Positions 27,240-37,475 are shown, counted from the first letter of the stretch. The stretch is DNA of 64,000 bases from Sporofaciens musculi (GCF_009830285.1 NZ_WUQX01000001.1:2418501-2482500), one strand, 5' to 3'. The notes: generated from the letters alone by a model not told the origin. Made by a program: numbers and translations.

Positions 27240-27827
27240 TTATAACGTTCCCTTCGTGGTCCATGCCTCTTTGATCCTCGGCTCCTCCTGAGTCGCCATG
27301 TCCAGGGCTTTTCCAAAGCTCTTAAACAGGGCCTCTGCCTTATGATGGTTGTTCTCCCCATCCATGATGCGCAGATGGAGATTCATCATACCTGTGTAGG
27401 ACACGGCATAGAAGAACTCCCGCACCATCTCAGTATCCATCTCTCCAAGGCGGTCTGCCGTAAATTCTGCGTCAAATTTCAGATATGGTCTTCCAGACAG
27501 GTCTATGGCACACAGAGCAAGGGTTTCATCCATGGGCAGAATAAAGTGCCCGTACCGCTTGATGCCTGCCTTATCTCCGATTGCTTTTAAGATTGCCGCT
27601 CCAAGCACGATTCCCGTATCCTCGATTGTATGGTGACAGTCCACATTCAAATCGCCTCTTACCGCTACCTTTAAATCAAACAGCCCGTGTCTTGCAAAGC
27701 CGTCAAGCATATGGTCAAAAAAGCCGATTCCTGTATCAATCTCATTCTTTCCGGTTCCGTCAAGGTTTAGGGTAACCGAAATATCTGTTTCCTTTGTCGT
27801 CCTGTTAAGAGTTACTATTCTCTCCAT
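27240..27827 (-). CDS. hisB: Imidazoleglycerol-phosphate dehydratase
   Basis: Sixth committed step of histidine synthesis, 195 residues, dehydratase-only form. The start is the ATG at 27827 behind AAGGAGG; an earlier in-frame start lies inside hisD. The metal-binding histidines appear in [15 protein letters not shown] and the C-terminal [12 protein letters not shown]. It is 13 bases downstream of hisD. Confidence 0.96.
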   Translation of the reverse strand: MERIVTLNRTTKETDISVTLNLDGTGKNEIDTGIGFFDHMLDGFARHGLFDLKVAVRGDLNVDCHHTIEDTGIVLGAAILKAIGDKAGIKRYGHFILPMDETLALCAIDLSGRPYLKFDAEFTADRLGEMDTEMVREFFYAVSYTGMMNLHLRIMDGENNHHKAEALFKSFGKALDMATQEEPRIKEAWTTKGTL

Positions 27828-27840
27828 ACTTAAGCCCTCC

Positions 27841-29130
27841 TTACGAAAAACGCACCCTGACAGAGTTGGCATGGGCGGTTAGCCCTTCAGCCTCGGCAAA
27901 CTGTTCAATCTCCTCATGTACTGCCTCAAGGGCATCTCTGGAATAGGCAATAATACTGGATTTTTTCATAAAATCATCCACAGACAAAGGAGAGAAGAAT
28001 CTGGCCGTACCGTTGGTAGGCAGAACGTGGTTCGGCCCTGCAAAATAATCTCCTAAAGGCTCGCTTGAATACTCCCCAATAAAGATTGCGCCAGCATTGC
28101 GAATCTTCATCATCACGTCGTAGGGCTCTCTGGTCTGGATTTCCAGATGCTCGGAGGCAATGTCATTAGCCACTGAAATGGCGTCCTCCATTGAAGCCGC
28201 CACCAAAATATAACCATACTGGTCCAGGGATTTTTGGATAATCTCCCTTCTTGACAATTTCTCCAGAAATAAATCAACCTCTTTTGACACCTGATGGGCA
28301 AGAGTCTCGCTGGTAGTCACCAGAATTGCTGATGCCAGCTCGTCATGCTCTGCCTGTGAAAGCAAATCTGCCGCCACGAAGCTGGGATTCGCCGTCTCGT
28401 CCGCAATGACCAGAATCTCGCTGGGCCCTGCCACAGCGTCAATGCTCACATGGCCGTAAACCGCCTTTTTTGCCAAGGCAACATAGATATTTCCCGGTCC
28501 CACAATCTTGTCAACCTTAGGGATGCTCTCGGTTCCGTATGCAAGGGCCCCAATCGCCTGAGCGCCGCCGACTTTATAAATCACATCCGCCCCCGCTTCC
28601 TTTGCAGCTACCAGGGTATTGACGGTTACCTTTCCATCCTTGGCGGGAGGAGTCACCATAACGATTTCCTCCACACCGGCAACCTTGGCGGGAGCAATGT
28701 TCATCAGTACAGAGGAGGGGTACACAGCCTTTCCGCCTGGTACGTATACGCCCACCCTTTGAAGGGGCGTTACCTTTTGTCCAAGCATGGTTCCGTTAGG
28801 CTTACTGTCAAACCAACTATACTGCTTCTGTTTGGCGTGATACTCTCTGATATTGCCAAGGGCCTTGCGGATAATTTCAAGAAGCTTAGGGTCAACAAGG
28901 CGGTACGCCTCTTCGATTTCATCCTCCGTAACCCGAACACACCCTTCATCAAGACGCGCCCCGTCAAATTGCTCCGTGTATGCAAAAAGAGCCTTATCTC
29001 CTTCATTTTTTACTCCGTCAAGAATCTTAAGAACTGCCCTCTCATATTCCCCGTACTGGTTGGGGCTGCGCTTTAGAAGGTTTTCCAAAAGATTCTGCTT
29101 TGTATCATTGTCTAAATATTGTATTTTCAT
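27841..29130 (-). CDS. hisD: Histidinol dehydrogenase
   Basis: Oxidises histidinol to histidine using zinc and NAD. It has 429 residues, the usual length. Signature VYVPGGKAVYPSSVLMN at about 130-146, GPSEILV, the zinc ligands in LSQAEHDE, and AGPNHVLPT near the C-terminus. Third gene of the hisZ-G-D-B-IE operon, 14 bases after hisG. Confidence 0.97.
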   Translation of the reverse strand: MKIQYLDNDTKQNLLENLLKRSPNQYGEYERAVLKILDGVKNEGDKALFAYTEQFDGARLDEGCVRVTEDEIEEAYRLVDPKLLEIIRKALGNIREYHAKQKQYSWFDSKPNGTMLGQKVTPLQRVGVYVPGGKAVYPSSVLMNIAPAKVAGVEEIVMVTPPAKDGKVTVNTLVAAKEAGADVIYKVGGAQAIGALAYGTESIPKVDKIVGPGNIYVALAKKAVYGHVSIDAVAGPSEILVIADETANPSFVAADLLSQAEHDELASAILVTTSETLAHQVSKEVDLFLEKLSRREIIQKSLDQYGYILVAASMEDAISVANDIASEHLEIQTREPYDVMMKIRNAGAIFIGEYSSEPLGDYFAGPNHVLPTNGTARFFSPLSVDDFMKKSSIIAYSRDALEAVHEEIEQFAEAEGLTAHANSVRVRFS

Positions 29131-29144
29131 TTACATTCATCCTT

Positions 29145-29783
29145 TCAATCAAGCTGTGACCGAAGCTGCGCAAGAAGACTCTTAATCCGCCCGCTCTCCA
29201 TACGCATACTCACCGGATTCACGATCATACGGGCAGACAGAGGACAGACCTCCTCCAATACCTCCAGTCCGTTCTCCTTTAAGGTGGTTCCCGTCTCCAC
29301 AATATCAACGATCACCTCAGAAAGCCCCACGATGGGAGCCAGCTCAATGGAGCCGTTGAGCTTGATAATCTCCACCGTCTGATGCTTTGTGTTGTAAAAA
29401 TAATCCTTGGTAATATTCGGATACTTAGTAGCAACCCGAATCAGTTCATGGTGCCGCAGAAGGGGACTTGCATCCGGATGGCCGCAGATACACATTCTGC
29501 ATTTTCCATATCCCAAATCCAAAACTTCATGGACCTTCCGCCCTTCCTCCAGAATCGTATCCTTCCCCACAACACCGATATCCGCAGCCCCATATTCCAC
29601 ATAGGTGGGCACATCCGGCCCCTTAGCCAGAAAAAACTTAAGCTTCATCGGTTCATTGACAAAAATCAGTTTGCGGGAATCCTTATCCTTCATTTCTTCA
29701 CAGGTAATCCCAATCTTCTCGAATAATTTTAATGTCTGTTCTGCCAGACGTCCCTTTCCCAAAGCAAATGTCAGGTATCTCAT
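29145..29783 (-). CDS. hisG: ATP phosphoribosyltransferase, short form
   Basis: First step of histidine synthesis: ATP and PRPP to phosphoribosyl-ATP. At 212 residues it is the short HisG, which lacks the regulatory ACT domain and needs HisZ. The PRPP-binding motif is DIVETGTTLKENGL. It lies 11 bases after hisZ, its partner. Confidence 0.96.
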   Translation of the reverse strand: MRYLTFALGKGRLAEQTLKLFEKIGITCEEMKDKDSRKLIFVNEPMKLKFFLAKGPDVPTYVEYGAADIGVVGKDTILEEGRKVHEVLDLGYGKCRMCICGHPDASPLLRHHELIRVATKYPNITKDYFYNTKHQTVEIIKLNGSIELAPIVGLSEVIVDIVETGTTLKENGLEVLEEVCPLSARMIVNPVSMRMESGRIKSLLAQLRSQLD

Positions 29784-29794
29784 CTTATGAACTC

Positions 29795-31108
29795 CTATTC
29801 TGTGGTGTTTTCTGAGCCGTTTTCTGTGTTATTTTCCCTATTATTTTCCGAATTGCCGCCATCTGTGCCGCTGTTCAAAATCTTATGCTCGCCTGTAACC
29901 AGATTGACCATGGTAATCTCCCCTGATTTGGCCAGATAAATCAAGTTTCCGGCATAATATTCATTGCCGTAGGTCACATACTCGTCAAAACTTCGGGCGC
30001 TGTCTTTGCGGATTAACTCTGTGTTCTTTGCCTTTCGCCGAAAATCTCTGGCAAGAGAAATGGCCTCCCGCTTCCTTTCAGGGTCATACAGAATCATGGT
30101 ATTTTTTCTCGTAAAAACAATGCGGACCTTCTGGCGAACCAGTGCATTCATCAGCTCATCAATCACAATGGCAAAGCCGATGGCTGGAGATTTCTTTCCA
30201 AACTTCTCTGTCAGATGGTCGTATCTTCCGCCCTTCACAATGGCATCCCCTGTACCAAACGTATAAACTCTGAATATAATTCCAGAGTAGTATCCATAAG
30301 TACCACTCATGCTAAAGTCAAAAGTGATGAATTTTTCTACACCATATAATTTTAGAATATCGTAAATTTTTTCCAGACGCCGGATGGCTTTGACCCCTTT
30401 GGAGTTGGGCGCAATATTTTTTGCCTGGGCCAGTGTGGTAATCCCACCCACCAAATCATTCAGAGCGGCAAACGCCTCCTTGGAACTCCGTTTTACTTGA
30501 ATACTGTCCAGGAATTCCTCCACTCCAAAGAAATTCCGGTTGTTAATCAACTCCCGCACCCGTTCTTCTGCATCTTCGTCCAAATCAGCATCCTCAATGA
30601 GACTCTGAAAGAAATCTACATTTCCTACGCTAAGCTGGAATTCCTTTAAACCAATGGTCAGCAGACACTCAATTACCAGCGCCAGCATCTCTGCATCCGC
30701 TTCCACTGAAGGATCTCCCATTAGCTCGGCGCCCATATGGGTTGTCTCCCGAAGCCTTCCCTGGTAATTAGAATGGTTGATAAATGTATTCCCTGTGTAA
30801 CACAGTCTTACAGGCAGCATCACATCCTTTAACAATGTGGCCGAAACCCTGGCAATGGACGGCGTGATATCCGGCCGCAGCGCCAGAGTATTCCCGTCCT
30901 TGTCAAAGAATTTGTACAAATCTTTGGAAGGGATGGTTCCGATTTCTTTGCGGAACACATCAAAATATTCAAAAGTAGGCGGCTGAATATCGTGATATCC
31001 GTATAACTGGAAAATCTTCTTCAGATGACCCTCCAGAGTAAGTTTTTTTCCACATTCTACATTATATATATCTCGGACTCCTTCCGGAGTATGTAATACT
31101 CTCTTCAT
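29795..31108 (-). CDS. hisZ: ATP phosphoribosyltransferase regulatory subunit HisZ
   Basis: HisRS-like protein without tRNA charging that forms the regulatory part of the short HisG enzyme. It has 437 residues from the ATG at 31108, behind CAGGAGG. The class II core is seen (PEGVRDIY, ALRPDITPSIAR, YTGNTFI, GAELMGD), while the C-terminal anticodon domain is replaced. First gene of the operon. The C-terminal tail is rich in Asn and Glu and low in complexity. Confidence 0.95.
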   Translation of the reverse strand: MKRVLHTPEGVRDIYNVECGKKLTLEGHLKKIFQLYGYHDIQPPTFEYFDVFRKEIGTIPSKDLYKFFDKDGNTLALRPDITPSIARVSATLLKDVMLPVRLCYTGNTFINHSNYQGRLRETTHMGAELMGDPSVEADAEMLALVIECLLTIGLKEFQLSVGNVDFFQSLIEDADLDEDAEERVRELINNRNFFGVEEFLDSIQVKRSSKEAFAALNDLVGGITTLAQAKNIAPNSKGVKAIRRLEKIYDILKLYGVEKFITFDFSMSGTYGYYSGIIFRVYTFGTGDAIVKGGRYDHLTEKFGKKSPAIGFAIVIDELMNALVRQKVRIVFTRKNTMILYDPERKREAISLARDFRRKAKNTELIRKDSARSFDEYVTYGNEYYAGNLIYLAKSGEITMVNLVTGEHKILNSGTDGGNSENNRENNTENGSENTTE

Positions 31109-31164
31109 AGTACCTCCTGATTGCATCTGCTACTTTAGTATACTACCATATTAAACAGTATAGA

Positions 31165-31193
31165 ATTATAAGCATTTTCCTGTCTTTTGTCAA
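31165..31193 (-). promoter_or_regulatory. Promoter of the his operon
   Basis: Minus strand: TTGACA (31193-31188), a 17-base spacer, TATAAT (31170-31165), a perfect consensus. The leader is only about 50 bases, so there is no room for a T-box. Confidence 0.9.
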
Positions 31194-31207
31194 GTTTATC
31201 TCATTTT

Positions 31208-31747
31208 TTAACTTTCATCCCTGATTTCCAAATCAAGGTTCATTGCATCCAAATAGGGAACGTAACATCCCCGCAGGAATTCCATAAAAAACCTGGAATC
31301 CAGCTCATCAAAACGGAAGCTTTTTCTCCCGCCCTCCTTTGAACGGTTCCAAAAAACCTGAAGCTCGGCAAACCTCATATAATAGAGGATATTCTTAGAA
31401 GAATAATAGATGAGTATGAAAGCAATCCCTCCCTGGCGTTCAAACTCCTCCATAAACTTCACCTGATGCTGGTGGATGTTCTGCAGTGGAAATGTTTCCG
31501 CCACACACTCCTTAGCATCAAAACAGATCGGAAGCCCCTGAACAGCGCCGATATAATCGATGGTGCTTCTCTTGTCGAAATAGGCAAGGGTAATGTGCCG
31601 ATGCTCCTGATCCATCTTCACAGGAGTAATGGGCGTAGGTATCTTCTGGATGAGGGCAAGCCCCTTCTCCAGATACCATTCATTGGTCCGATTAACCATT
31701 TCTTCTAGTGTTGAACCTCTAAGGCCTCTTGAATTCCATGTTCCCAT
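31208..31747 (-). CDS. recU: Holliday junction resolvase RecU
   Basis: 179-residue Firmicute resolvase that cuts four-way junctions with RuvAB. The N-terminal RGLRGSTLEEMVNRTN, then KRSTIDYIG (catalytic Asp) and CFDAKEC (Glu and Lys of the nuclease core) are present, followed by HQVKFMEEF. The first 40 bases overlap the 3' end of the pseudouridine synthase gene, so translation is probably coupled. It is usually next to ponA, which is not here. Confidence 0.93.
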   Translation of the reverse strand: MGTWNSRGLRGSTLEEMVNRTNEWYLEKGLALIQKIPTPITPVKMDQEHRHITLAYFDKRSTIDYIGAVQGLPICFDAKECVAETFPLQNIHQHQVKFMEEFERQGGIAFILIYYSSKNILYYMRFAELQVFWNRSKEGGRKSFRFDELDSRFFMEFLRGCYVPYLDAMNLDLEIRDES

Positions 31748-32700
31748 GCCGTCCCCCTAATCATCCTCCAGAACTTCTCTGGCGTCTTTGCTGTAAACGT
31801 CTTTCCTGAAACCGCCTTGCACTCCCCCCTAAGAGTAGGAAATGTAATCTGGTACGCATGAAGAAGCTGAGAAGTAATCTGAAACTGCTTTTTATAGAAT
31901 TCGTTAAAGACAGGGTCTCCGTATTTATAGTCCCCCACCAGAGGATTCCCGATGGAAGCCAAATGAGCCCGAATCTGGTGAGACTTTCCGGTAATCAGAT
32001 GGACCTTTAGAAGCGTCACAGAATCATTCCATGCCAGAGGAAGATACTCTGTCTCAATGGGCGCTCCCTCCCCCTCCTTTGTAATCTTTACCACATTCTG
32101 TTCTTTATCCTTCCATAAAAAGCCCTGAATTCGCCGCTCCTTCCTAATCTGCCCCTTCACAGCACACAGGTAGTATTTCCCAAGGGTACGCTCCTTCAAC
32201 AACTGCCCCATGGTCTGTAAGCCGGGCATACTCTTTCCGGCAATGATGATACCGCTGGTGTTCCTGTCCAAACGATTGCATACAGCAGGCTTAAAAAGAA
32301 GGAGGTCTTCTTCTGTGATTTCCTTTTTTTCAAGCATATAAGAAATTACATATTCAACCACTGAAGTATCCTTTTTCTCTGCTTTCTGGGACAACATCCC
32401 TGACGGTTTGTTTAATAACAGCAGGTCCTCATCCTCGTAGATCACCTCCATTGGCATCCCGCCATAAACGCTGTCTGATCTGGCTGAAAATTTACAGATG
32501 GTCTCATCTGCAAGATAGAGGCGGACCAGATCCCCCTCTGTTAGCTTCTCGTTTCCAGTTGCTTTCTTTCCGTTTAATACAATATTTTTCTTGCGGAGCA
32601 TCTTATAGAGAAACCCTGATGGCGCTTCACTCAAATACTTTTTCAAAAGCTTATCCAGCCTTTGCCCCGCCTCATTCCGTCTGATAATGATTTCTTTCAT
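31705..32700 (-). CDS. RluA-family pseudouridine synthase
   Basis: 331 residues. An S4 RNA-binding domain (1-65, RLDKLLKKYL) is followed by the RluA catalytic domain with motif II NRLDRNTSG, whose Asp is the nucleophile, and the C-terminal GKSHQIRAHLASIGNPLVGDYKYG. It makes pseudouridine in 23S rRNA or tRNA; the site cannot be told. It overlaps recU by 43 bases. Confidence 0.93.
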   Translation of the reverse strand: MKEIIIRRNEAGQRLDKLLKKYLSEAPSGFLYKMLRKKNIVLNGKKATGNEKLTEGDLVRLYLADETICKFSARSDSVYGGMPMEVIYEDEDLLLLNKPSGMLSQKAEKKDTSVVEYVISYMLEKKEITEEDLLLFKPAVCNRLDRNTSGIIIAGKSMPGLQTMGQLLKERTLGKYYLCAVKGQIRKERRIQGFLWKDKEQNVVKITKEGEGAPIETEYLPLAWNDSVTLLKVHLITGKSHQIRAHLASIGNPLVGDYKYGDPVFNEFYKKQFQITSQLLHAYQITFPTLRGECKAVSGKTFTAKTPEKFWRMIRGTAWEHGIQEALEVQH

Positions 32701-32759
32701 GATTTCCCCACTTCTTTGTCAGTAGTTCTTTTTAAAACCACTCCTATCAATACATACTG

Positions 32760-33335
32760 TTACATAGAAATATTGAATAAAATCTTTTTAATATTCTGCT
32801 CGTTTCGGTCATCCTCTGGACGCTCAACAGCCGCAATATTGTTCATTCCCTCTGCCCTTGCCAGAAACATTGTATAATTATGGAAAATCTTGACAGTCAT
32901 CTTATCGTATTGGTTATCCTTAAGCACACTCTTAATATGCTTTGCAAGGGCCTCCTCGTCTGTGCGGGGGCTGCTGGCATAACCACAGACAACATGTCCT
33001 GAAATGACCAAAGCATCTACTGGCATAGCCTTCTGCTCACTGGTAAACAGTATGTCATAGAGCCGCATGACAAGAGGCGCCTTTTCCTCTATCTCGTGGA
33101 ACTTTTCCTGTTCGATTCCATTATGTGGGGAAACGGTAATAAATTCTACCAGCATCTTCGCCGCTGGAAGACAGCCCACCACCGCTACAATCGTAAAAAG
33201 ATTCTGTTTCGTCTTTGTCTGAACATAACCCAGAAGGAAAACCGCCGCTACAATGGCGAATTCCACCAAGGCCCGCAACAGATACTTTCTCTTTAATGCG
33301 TTCAGATATCCAATCTGTCCTTTTTCTATTTTCAT
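32760..33335 (-). CDS. Two-segment membrane protein of unknown function
   Basis: 191 residues. Two hydrophobic segments near residues 20-38 and 46-64 are followed by a soluble domain of about 125 residues with a mixed alpha/beta look (MPVDALVISGHVVCGY, MTVKIFHNYTMFL). I recognise no family. It lies 23 bases after the SDR gene in the same direction and ends 59 bases before the RluA-like gene. Confidence 0.75.
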   Translation of the reverse strand: MKIEKGQIGYLNALKRKYLLRALVEFAIVAAVFLLGYVQTKTKQNLFTIVAVVGCLPAAKMLVEFITVSPHNGIEQEKFHEIEEKAPLVMRLYDILFTSEQKAMPVDALVISGHVVCGYASSPRTDEEALAKHIKSVLKDNQYDKMTVKIFHNYTMFLARAEGMNNIAAVERPEDDRNEQNIKKILFNISM

Positions 33336-33358
33336 CTGGATTACCCCTTTTATACCTG

Positions 33359-34141
33359 TTATTTCTCGTCAAGTGATCTGCCGATCTGGTTTAACCGTCC
33401 AAGAAGGTCCACGGTCAGTGCATCCGGCACAATCTTTGTGACTGCCCTGGCACACTTCATTGCCGGCCCATAGACGGAAACCCTTTTCTTCTTTACAGAA
33501 TCCTCCAAAGCCTTCCTGACCACACACTTTGGGGCTGCCTTAACAGAATCCTTGAAAGGATTAGGTAATTTCCCACAGCGACGGAAAAATTCTGTATCCA
33601 CAGGCCCCGGACACACCACCGTCACAAAGATTCCCTTAGATAAAAGCTCTCTCCGAAGAGCCTGGGAAAAACTGTAGACGTAGGACTTGCTCGCAGCATA
33701 TACGGCAAATCCTGGCTGGGGCGTAAAGGCTGCAGAAGATGCAATATTAACTATTCTACTTCCATTTGACAGATAAGGCAAGCAAATTTGTGATATTTTT
33801 GTCAAAGCATGGCAGTTTAAGGTAATCATTCCTAACTGCTCTTTGGGATCAATATCAGAAAACACCCCCACCTTTCCGTAGCCGGCAGCATTAACCAGCA
33901 TACGAATCTTAGCCTCTTGTCTGTCAAGCTCTTTCTCCAATCGTTCAAAGATATAGTCTCGCTGCATATCTCCGTCGAAAATTCTGACAGGTATAGAAAC
34001 GTTTTTTTTCAGTTCCTCCAGATATTCGGTCCTTCTTGCCATCACCCAGAGCTCGTCCAAATTCCGGTAAAGTCTTGGAATCTGCAATGCAAATTCCCTC
34101 CCTATTCCAGATGATGCGCCAGTCACAACTGCAATTCTCAT
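33359..34141 (-). CDS. Short-chain dehydrogenase/reductase
   Basis: 260-residue NAD(P)-dependent oxidoreductase. Nucleotide motif TGASSGIG is at 6-13, NAAG follows strand four, and catalytic Ser and YAASK are in the second half. The substrate is not evident. The C-terminal part is longer than the minimal SDR and ends with a helical region. It is 33 bases after the YgiQ gene. Confidence 0.9.
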   Translation of the reverse strand: MRIAVVTGASSGIGREFALQIPRLYRNLDELWVMARRTEYLEELKKNVSIPVRIFDGDMQRDYIFERLEKELDRQEAKIRMLVNAAGYGKVGVFSDIDPKEQLGMITLNCHALTKISQICLPYLSNGSRIVNIASSAAFTPQPGFAVYAASKSYVYSFSQALRRELLSKGIFVTVVCPGPVDTEFFRRCGKLPNPFKDSVKAAPKCVVRKALEDSVKKKRVSVYGPAMKCARAVTKIVPDALTVDLLGRLNQIGRSLDEK

Positions 34142-34174
34142 AGAAGCTCTCCCCTTACTTTTCTTATATTTTTC

Positions 34175-36070
34175 TTATTTTTTCACTTTCTTCTTATGAA
34201 TATTACGAATTGTCTTTTTTTTCTTTTCAAGCTTATTGGTATCTCCATGATTTGGGTATTTATCTGCCTTCTTGTGTTTTGGCCGTATAAGACAATGGGA
34301 ATCATATCCCACCAAATCCATGCGCCCCGCTATCTTCAACGCTTCATTCACCAGCTCATAGTTCTTCGGAGCACGGTATTGAATCAAGGCCCTTTGCATC
34401 GCCTTCTCATGGGGATTCTTCGGTACATATACAGGAGTCATATCTCTTGGGTCCACCCCTGTGTAATACATACAGGTAGAGATGGTGGAAGGCGTGGGAT
34501 AAAAATCCTGCACCTGTTCTGGCATATACCCCAGATCACGGATAAACTCCGCAAGCTTTACTGCCTCCTTCATGGTTGAGCCAGGATGGGAGGACATAAG
34601 GTAAGGAACCAAATATTGCCGTTTATCCAGCTTCTTATTGATTGCCTGATACTTTTTTTCAAAAGCATGATACACCTCCCCTGCCGGTTTCCCCATTTTT
34701 TGAAGAACCACGTCCGACACATGCTCAGGAGCAACCTTAAGCTGCCCGCTCACATGATGCTTACACAGCTCGTAAAAAAAAGTATCGTCTCTATCTGCCA
34801 TCAAATAATCAAACCGGATTCCCGAACGGATAAACACCTTTTTCACTCCAGGCAGCTTTCTCAGCTTTTGAAGCAGCTCCACATAATCCTTGTGCTCTGC
34901 CTTAAGATTTGGGCAGGGCTTGGGAAACAAGCACTGTCTCTCCTTACATACCCCTAAAGACAACTGCTTGTCACAGGAAGGATGCCGAAAATTCGCTGTG
35001 GGGCCGCCCACATCATGGATATACCCTTTAAAATCGGAAGCCTTCGCAAGCCCCTTTGCCTCCTCAATCAGCGATTCATGGCTTCTGGTCTGCAAAAACC
35101 GCCCCTGATGAAAGGTCAGAGCACAGAAATTACATCCACCAAAACACCCTCGGTTACTGACAAGACTGAACTTCACCTCGGAAATGGCAGGAACACCGCC
35201 CTCCTTCTCATAGGAGGGATGGTAAGTCCGCATATAGGGATAACTGTATACCTGATCCATTTCCTCCTGGGAAAGAGGCAATGACGGCATATTCTGTACC
35301 ACAAAGAGATGCTCTCCATAAGGCTCAATCAGCCTTTTTGCAGAAAATGCGTCTGTATTGCAATACTGTGTATAAAAACTTTGGGCATAAATGCGGGGCT
35401 CCTCCTTCATTTCTTCGTACCCAGGCAGCATCACCCCATCATAGACGCTGTCCAAATCCCTGGTTTTATACACGGTTCCTGAAACAAAGGTTAAATCACT
35501 GATGGCGATGCCGCTGTCAAGGGCGTCTGCAATCTCCACAATGGACCGTTCCCCCATCCCATAGGAGATCATATCTGCCCCAGAATCAAGAAGTACAGAC
35601 CGTCGAAGACGATCCGACCAGTAGTCATAATGAGCAAGCCTTCTTAGGCTTGCCTCAATCCCGCCCAGGATTACGGGCGTCTTTTTATAGACCTGCCGAA
35701 TCAGATTGCCATACACAATCACCGCATAATCCGGCCTCTTTCCCGTCACGCCCCCTGGAGTGAAGGCGTCCGTCCTCCGACGCTTCTTTGACACGGAATA
35801 ATGATTCACCATGGAATCCATGTTGCCGGCAGACACCAAAAAGCCAAGACGGGGCTCACCGAACTCTGTAATACTTGCCTTGTCCCTCCAATTTGGCTGT
35901 GCAATGATTCCCACCCTGTATCCATGGGCCTCAAGAACTCTGGTGATAATGGCATGTCCGAAGGAGGGATGATCCACGTAGGCATCTCCTGACACATAGA
36001 CAAAATCTACATACTCCCATCCCCGTTCTTCCATCTCCCGCCTGCAAACAGGCAAAAATCCCGAATTCAT
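34175..36070 (-). CDS. YgiQ-family radical SAM protein
   Basis: 631 residues. An N-terminal B12-like domain with DAYVDHPSFG, then the radical-SAM cluster motif GCFGGCNFCALTFHQGR near residue 320, and a DUF3362-type tail with lysine-rich end. The reaction is unknown, though the family is widespread. The gene begins one base from the HAD stop, so it belongs to an operon with it. Confidence 0.93.
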   Translation of the reverse strand: MNSGFLPVCRREMEERGWEYVDFVYVSGDAYVDHPSFGHAIITRVLEAHGYRVGIIAQPNWRDKASITEFGEPRLGFLVSAGNMDSMVNHYSVSKKRRRTDAFTPGGVTGKRPDYAVIVYGNLIRQVYKKTPVILGGIEASLRRLAHYDYWSDRLRRSVLLDSGADMISYGMGERSIVEIADALDSGIAISDLTFVSGTVYKTRDLDSVYDGVMLPGYEEMKEEPRIYAQSFYTQYCNTDAFSAKRLIEPYGEHLFVVQNMPSLPLSQEEMDQVYSYPYMRTYHPSYEKEGGVPAISEVKFSLVSNRGCFGGCNFCALTFHQGRFLQTRSHESLIEEAKGLAKASDFKGYIHDVGGPTANFRHPSCDKQLSLGVCKERQCLFPKPCPNLKAEHKDYVELLQKLRKLPGVKKVFIRSGIRFDYLMADRDDTFFYELCKHHVSGQLKVAPEHVSDVVLQKMGKPAGEVYHAFEKKYQAINKKLDKRQYLVPYLMSSHPGSTMKEAVKLAEFIRDLGYMPEQVQDFYPTPSTISTCMYYTGVDPRDMTPVYVPKNPHEKAMQRALIQYRAPKNYELVNEALKIAGRMDLVGYDSHCLIRPKHKKADKYPNHGDTNKLEKKKKTIRNIHKKKVKK

Positions 36071-36754
36071 CTATAACACCTCATAGGTTTCATTTCTGAT
36101 ATCATCATAATTGTGTATGTAATAATCGGCAAGGCTTTTCTTCTTTTCCTCCTGAATACGTGAAAATTCATCGTCAATGGCACATACCTTCATTCCTGCA
36201 TTCTTCCCAGCAAGGATTCCCATAGGAACATCCTCAAACACTAAACAGCGCTTTGGAGAAATCCCCATCTCATCCGCCACCATCAGATATACGTCTGGAG
36301 CCGGCTTGCCCTTTCCCGCCTCACATGCAGTCCTAACCACGTCAAAATATTCTTCCACACCCAGAGATTTCAGCGTATCCTCCACCAAAACCCTTCCGTT
36401 ACTGGTGGCAATCCCAATCTTTTTTCCCTGACGCTTCATTTCCAGAATAAACTCATAGGCCCCCTCTTTTAACGGCGCTTCATGCATATAGCGGTCGCGG
36501 GCCATATCCGTCCATTCATCCATAATTTGCTCAGGCGTCTGCTTAAGGGTCGGGAAAACCTCCAGAAAAAAATGAACTACTTCTGTATAACTCATTCCTT
36601 CGATATCCTCATGAAAATTCTCTGGCTCCACCAGGTCATATTTTTTAAAGAAATCCTCGTCGATGGAGGGCCAGATCCACATGGAGTCAATCAAAGTCCC
36701 GTCCATATCAAAAATTACTGCCTCTATATCTTCAAGCATTTTTGTCTCCAACAT
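36071..36754 (-). CDS. HAD-family phosphatase, beta-phosphoglucomutase-like
   Basis: 227 residues. HAD motif I is FDMDGTL, cap region 20-85, motif II is ATSNG, motif III Lys is in GKGKPAPDVY, and motif IV is VFEDVPMGI. A second ATG five codons in is also plausible. The substrate is unknown. It overlaps the pseudouridine synthase gene by 23 bases. Confidence 0.9.
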   Translation of the reverse strand: MLETKMLEDIEAVIFDMDGTLIDSMWIWPSIDEDFFKKYDLVEPENFHEDIEGMSYTEVVHFFLEVFPTLKQTPEQIMDEWTDMARDRYMHEAPLKEGAYEFILEMKRQGKKIGIATSNGRVLVEDTLKSLGVEEYFDVVRTACEAGKGKPAPDVYLMVADEMGISPKRCLVFEDVPMGILAGKNAGMKVCAIDDEFSRIQEEKKKSLADYYIHNYDDIRNETYEVL

Positions 36755-37475
36755 TTTCTAACTCCTTTAATCCTTCCAATTCTTCATCAGTAAGCTGCCT
36801 GTACTCTCCCGTCTTCAGGTTTTCATCCAAAGTCAAAGGCCCCATCCTCTCTCGCTTCAGATAAGTCACCTCCTTGCCTAAGGCTTCAAACATTCTCTTC
36901 ACCTGATGGTACTTTCCCTCTTGTATGGTGAGACGAACCTTTGACTCCTCTCCCGATGTGATAAGCTCAAGAATTGCCGGCATGGTCAATTCCTCCCTGC
37001 CGTCTGTGCCAATATCAATCCCCTCACGAAAAAGACGAACATCCTCTTTTGTAACACAGCCTTGTATCTCTGCGTAATAGGTCTTATCCACATGGCGGCG
37101 CGGCGCCAAAAGCCGGTGCGCAAGCCCACCGTCGTTGGTAATCAGAAGCAATCCTTCTGTGTCTTTGTCAAGTCTCCCCACTGGAAACAAATCCTTACGC
37201 CTTTTCGTTTGAAGCAAGTCCACCACCGTCTGATTACGGGAATCCTCGGTTGCAGATACCACCCCTGCCGGCTTGTTCAGCATATAATATTCATAAGCAA
37301 CATAGCTGATTATTCTGCCTTCCACAGAAACCAAATCCACCCCTTCTCTTATCTTACAATCAGGTGATTTGATTGTCTCCTGGTTGACCAAAACCATCCC
37401 TTTACGAATCTTTTTCTTCACTTCCTGGCGGGTTCCAAGTCCCATATCCGCTAAATATTTGTCCAGTCGAATCAT
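36732..37475 (-). CDS. RsuA-family pseudouridine synthase
   Basis: 247 residues from the ATG at 37475, which overlaps the TGA of the preceding gene (TGATG) and has GGAGG eight bases upstream. The S4 domain (MIRLDKYLADMG) is followed by the RsuA core with motif GRLDKDTEGLLL, whose Asp is the nucleophile, and YHQVKRMFEALG. The target is 16S or 23S rRNA. Confidence 0.93.
   Translation of the reverse strand: MIRLDKYLADMGLGTRQEVKKKIRKGMVLVNQETIKSPDCKIREGVDLVSVEGRIISYVAYEYYMLNKPAGVVSATEDSRNQTVVDLLQTKRRKDLFPVGRLDKDTEGLLLITNDGGLAHRLLAPRRHVDKTYYAEIQGCVTKEDVRLFREGIDIGTDGREELTMPAILELITSGEESKVRLTIQEGKYHQVKRMFEALGKEVTYLKRERMGPLTLDENLKTGEYRQLTDEELEGLKELENVGDKNA

Noticed and set aside
28450..29076. A 208-codon plus-strand frame
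   Set aside because: Antisense to hisD, with low-likelihood composition and no start signal.
31109..31164. T-box or histidine attenuator before hisZ
   Set aside because: The leader is only about 50 bases and shows no stem pair or His codon run.
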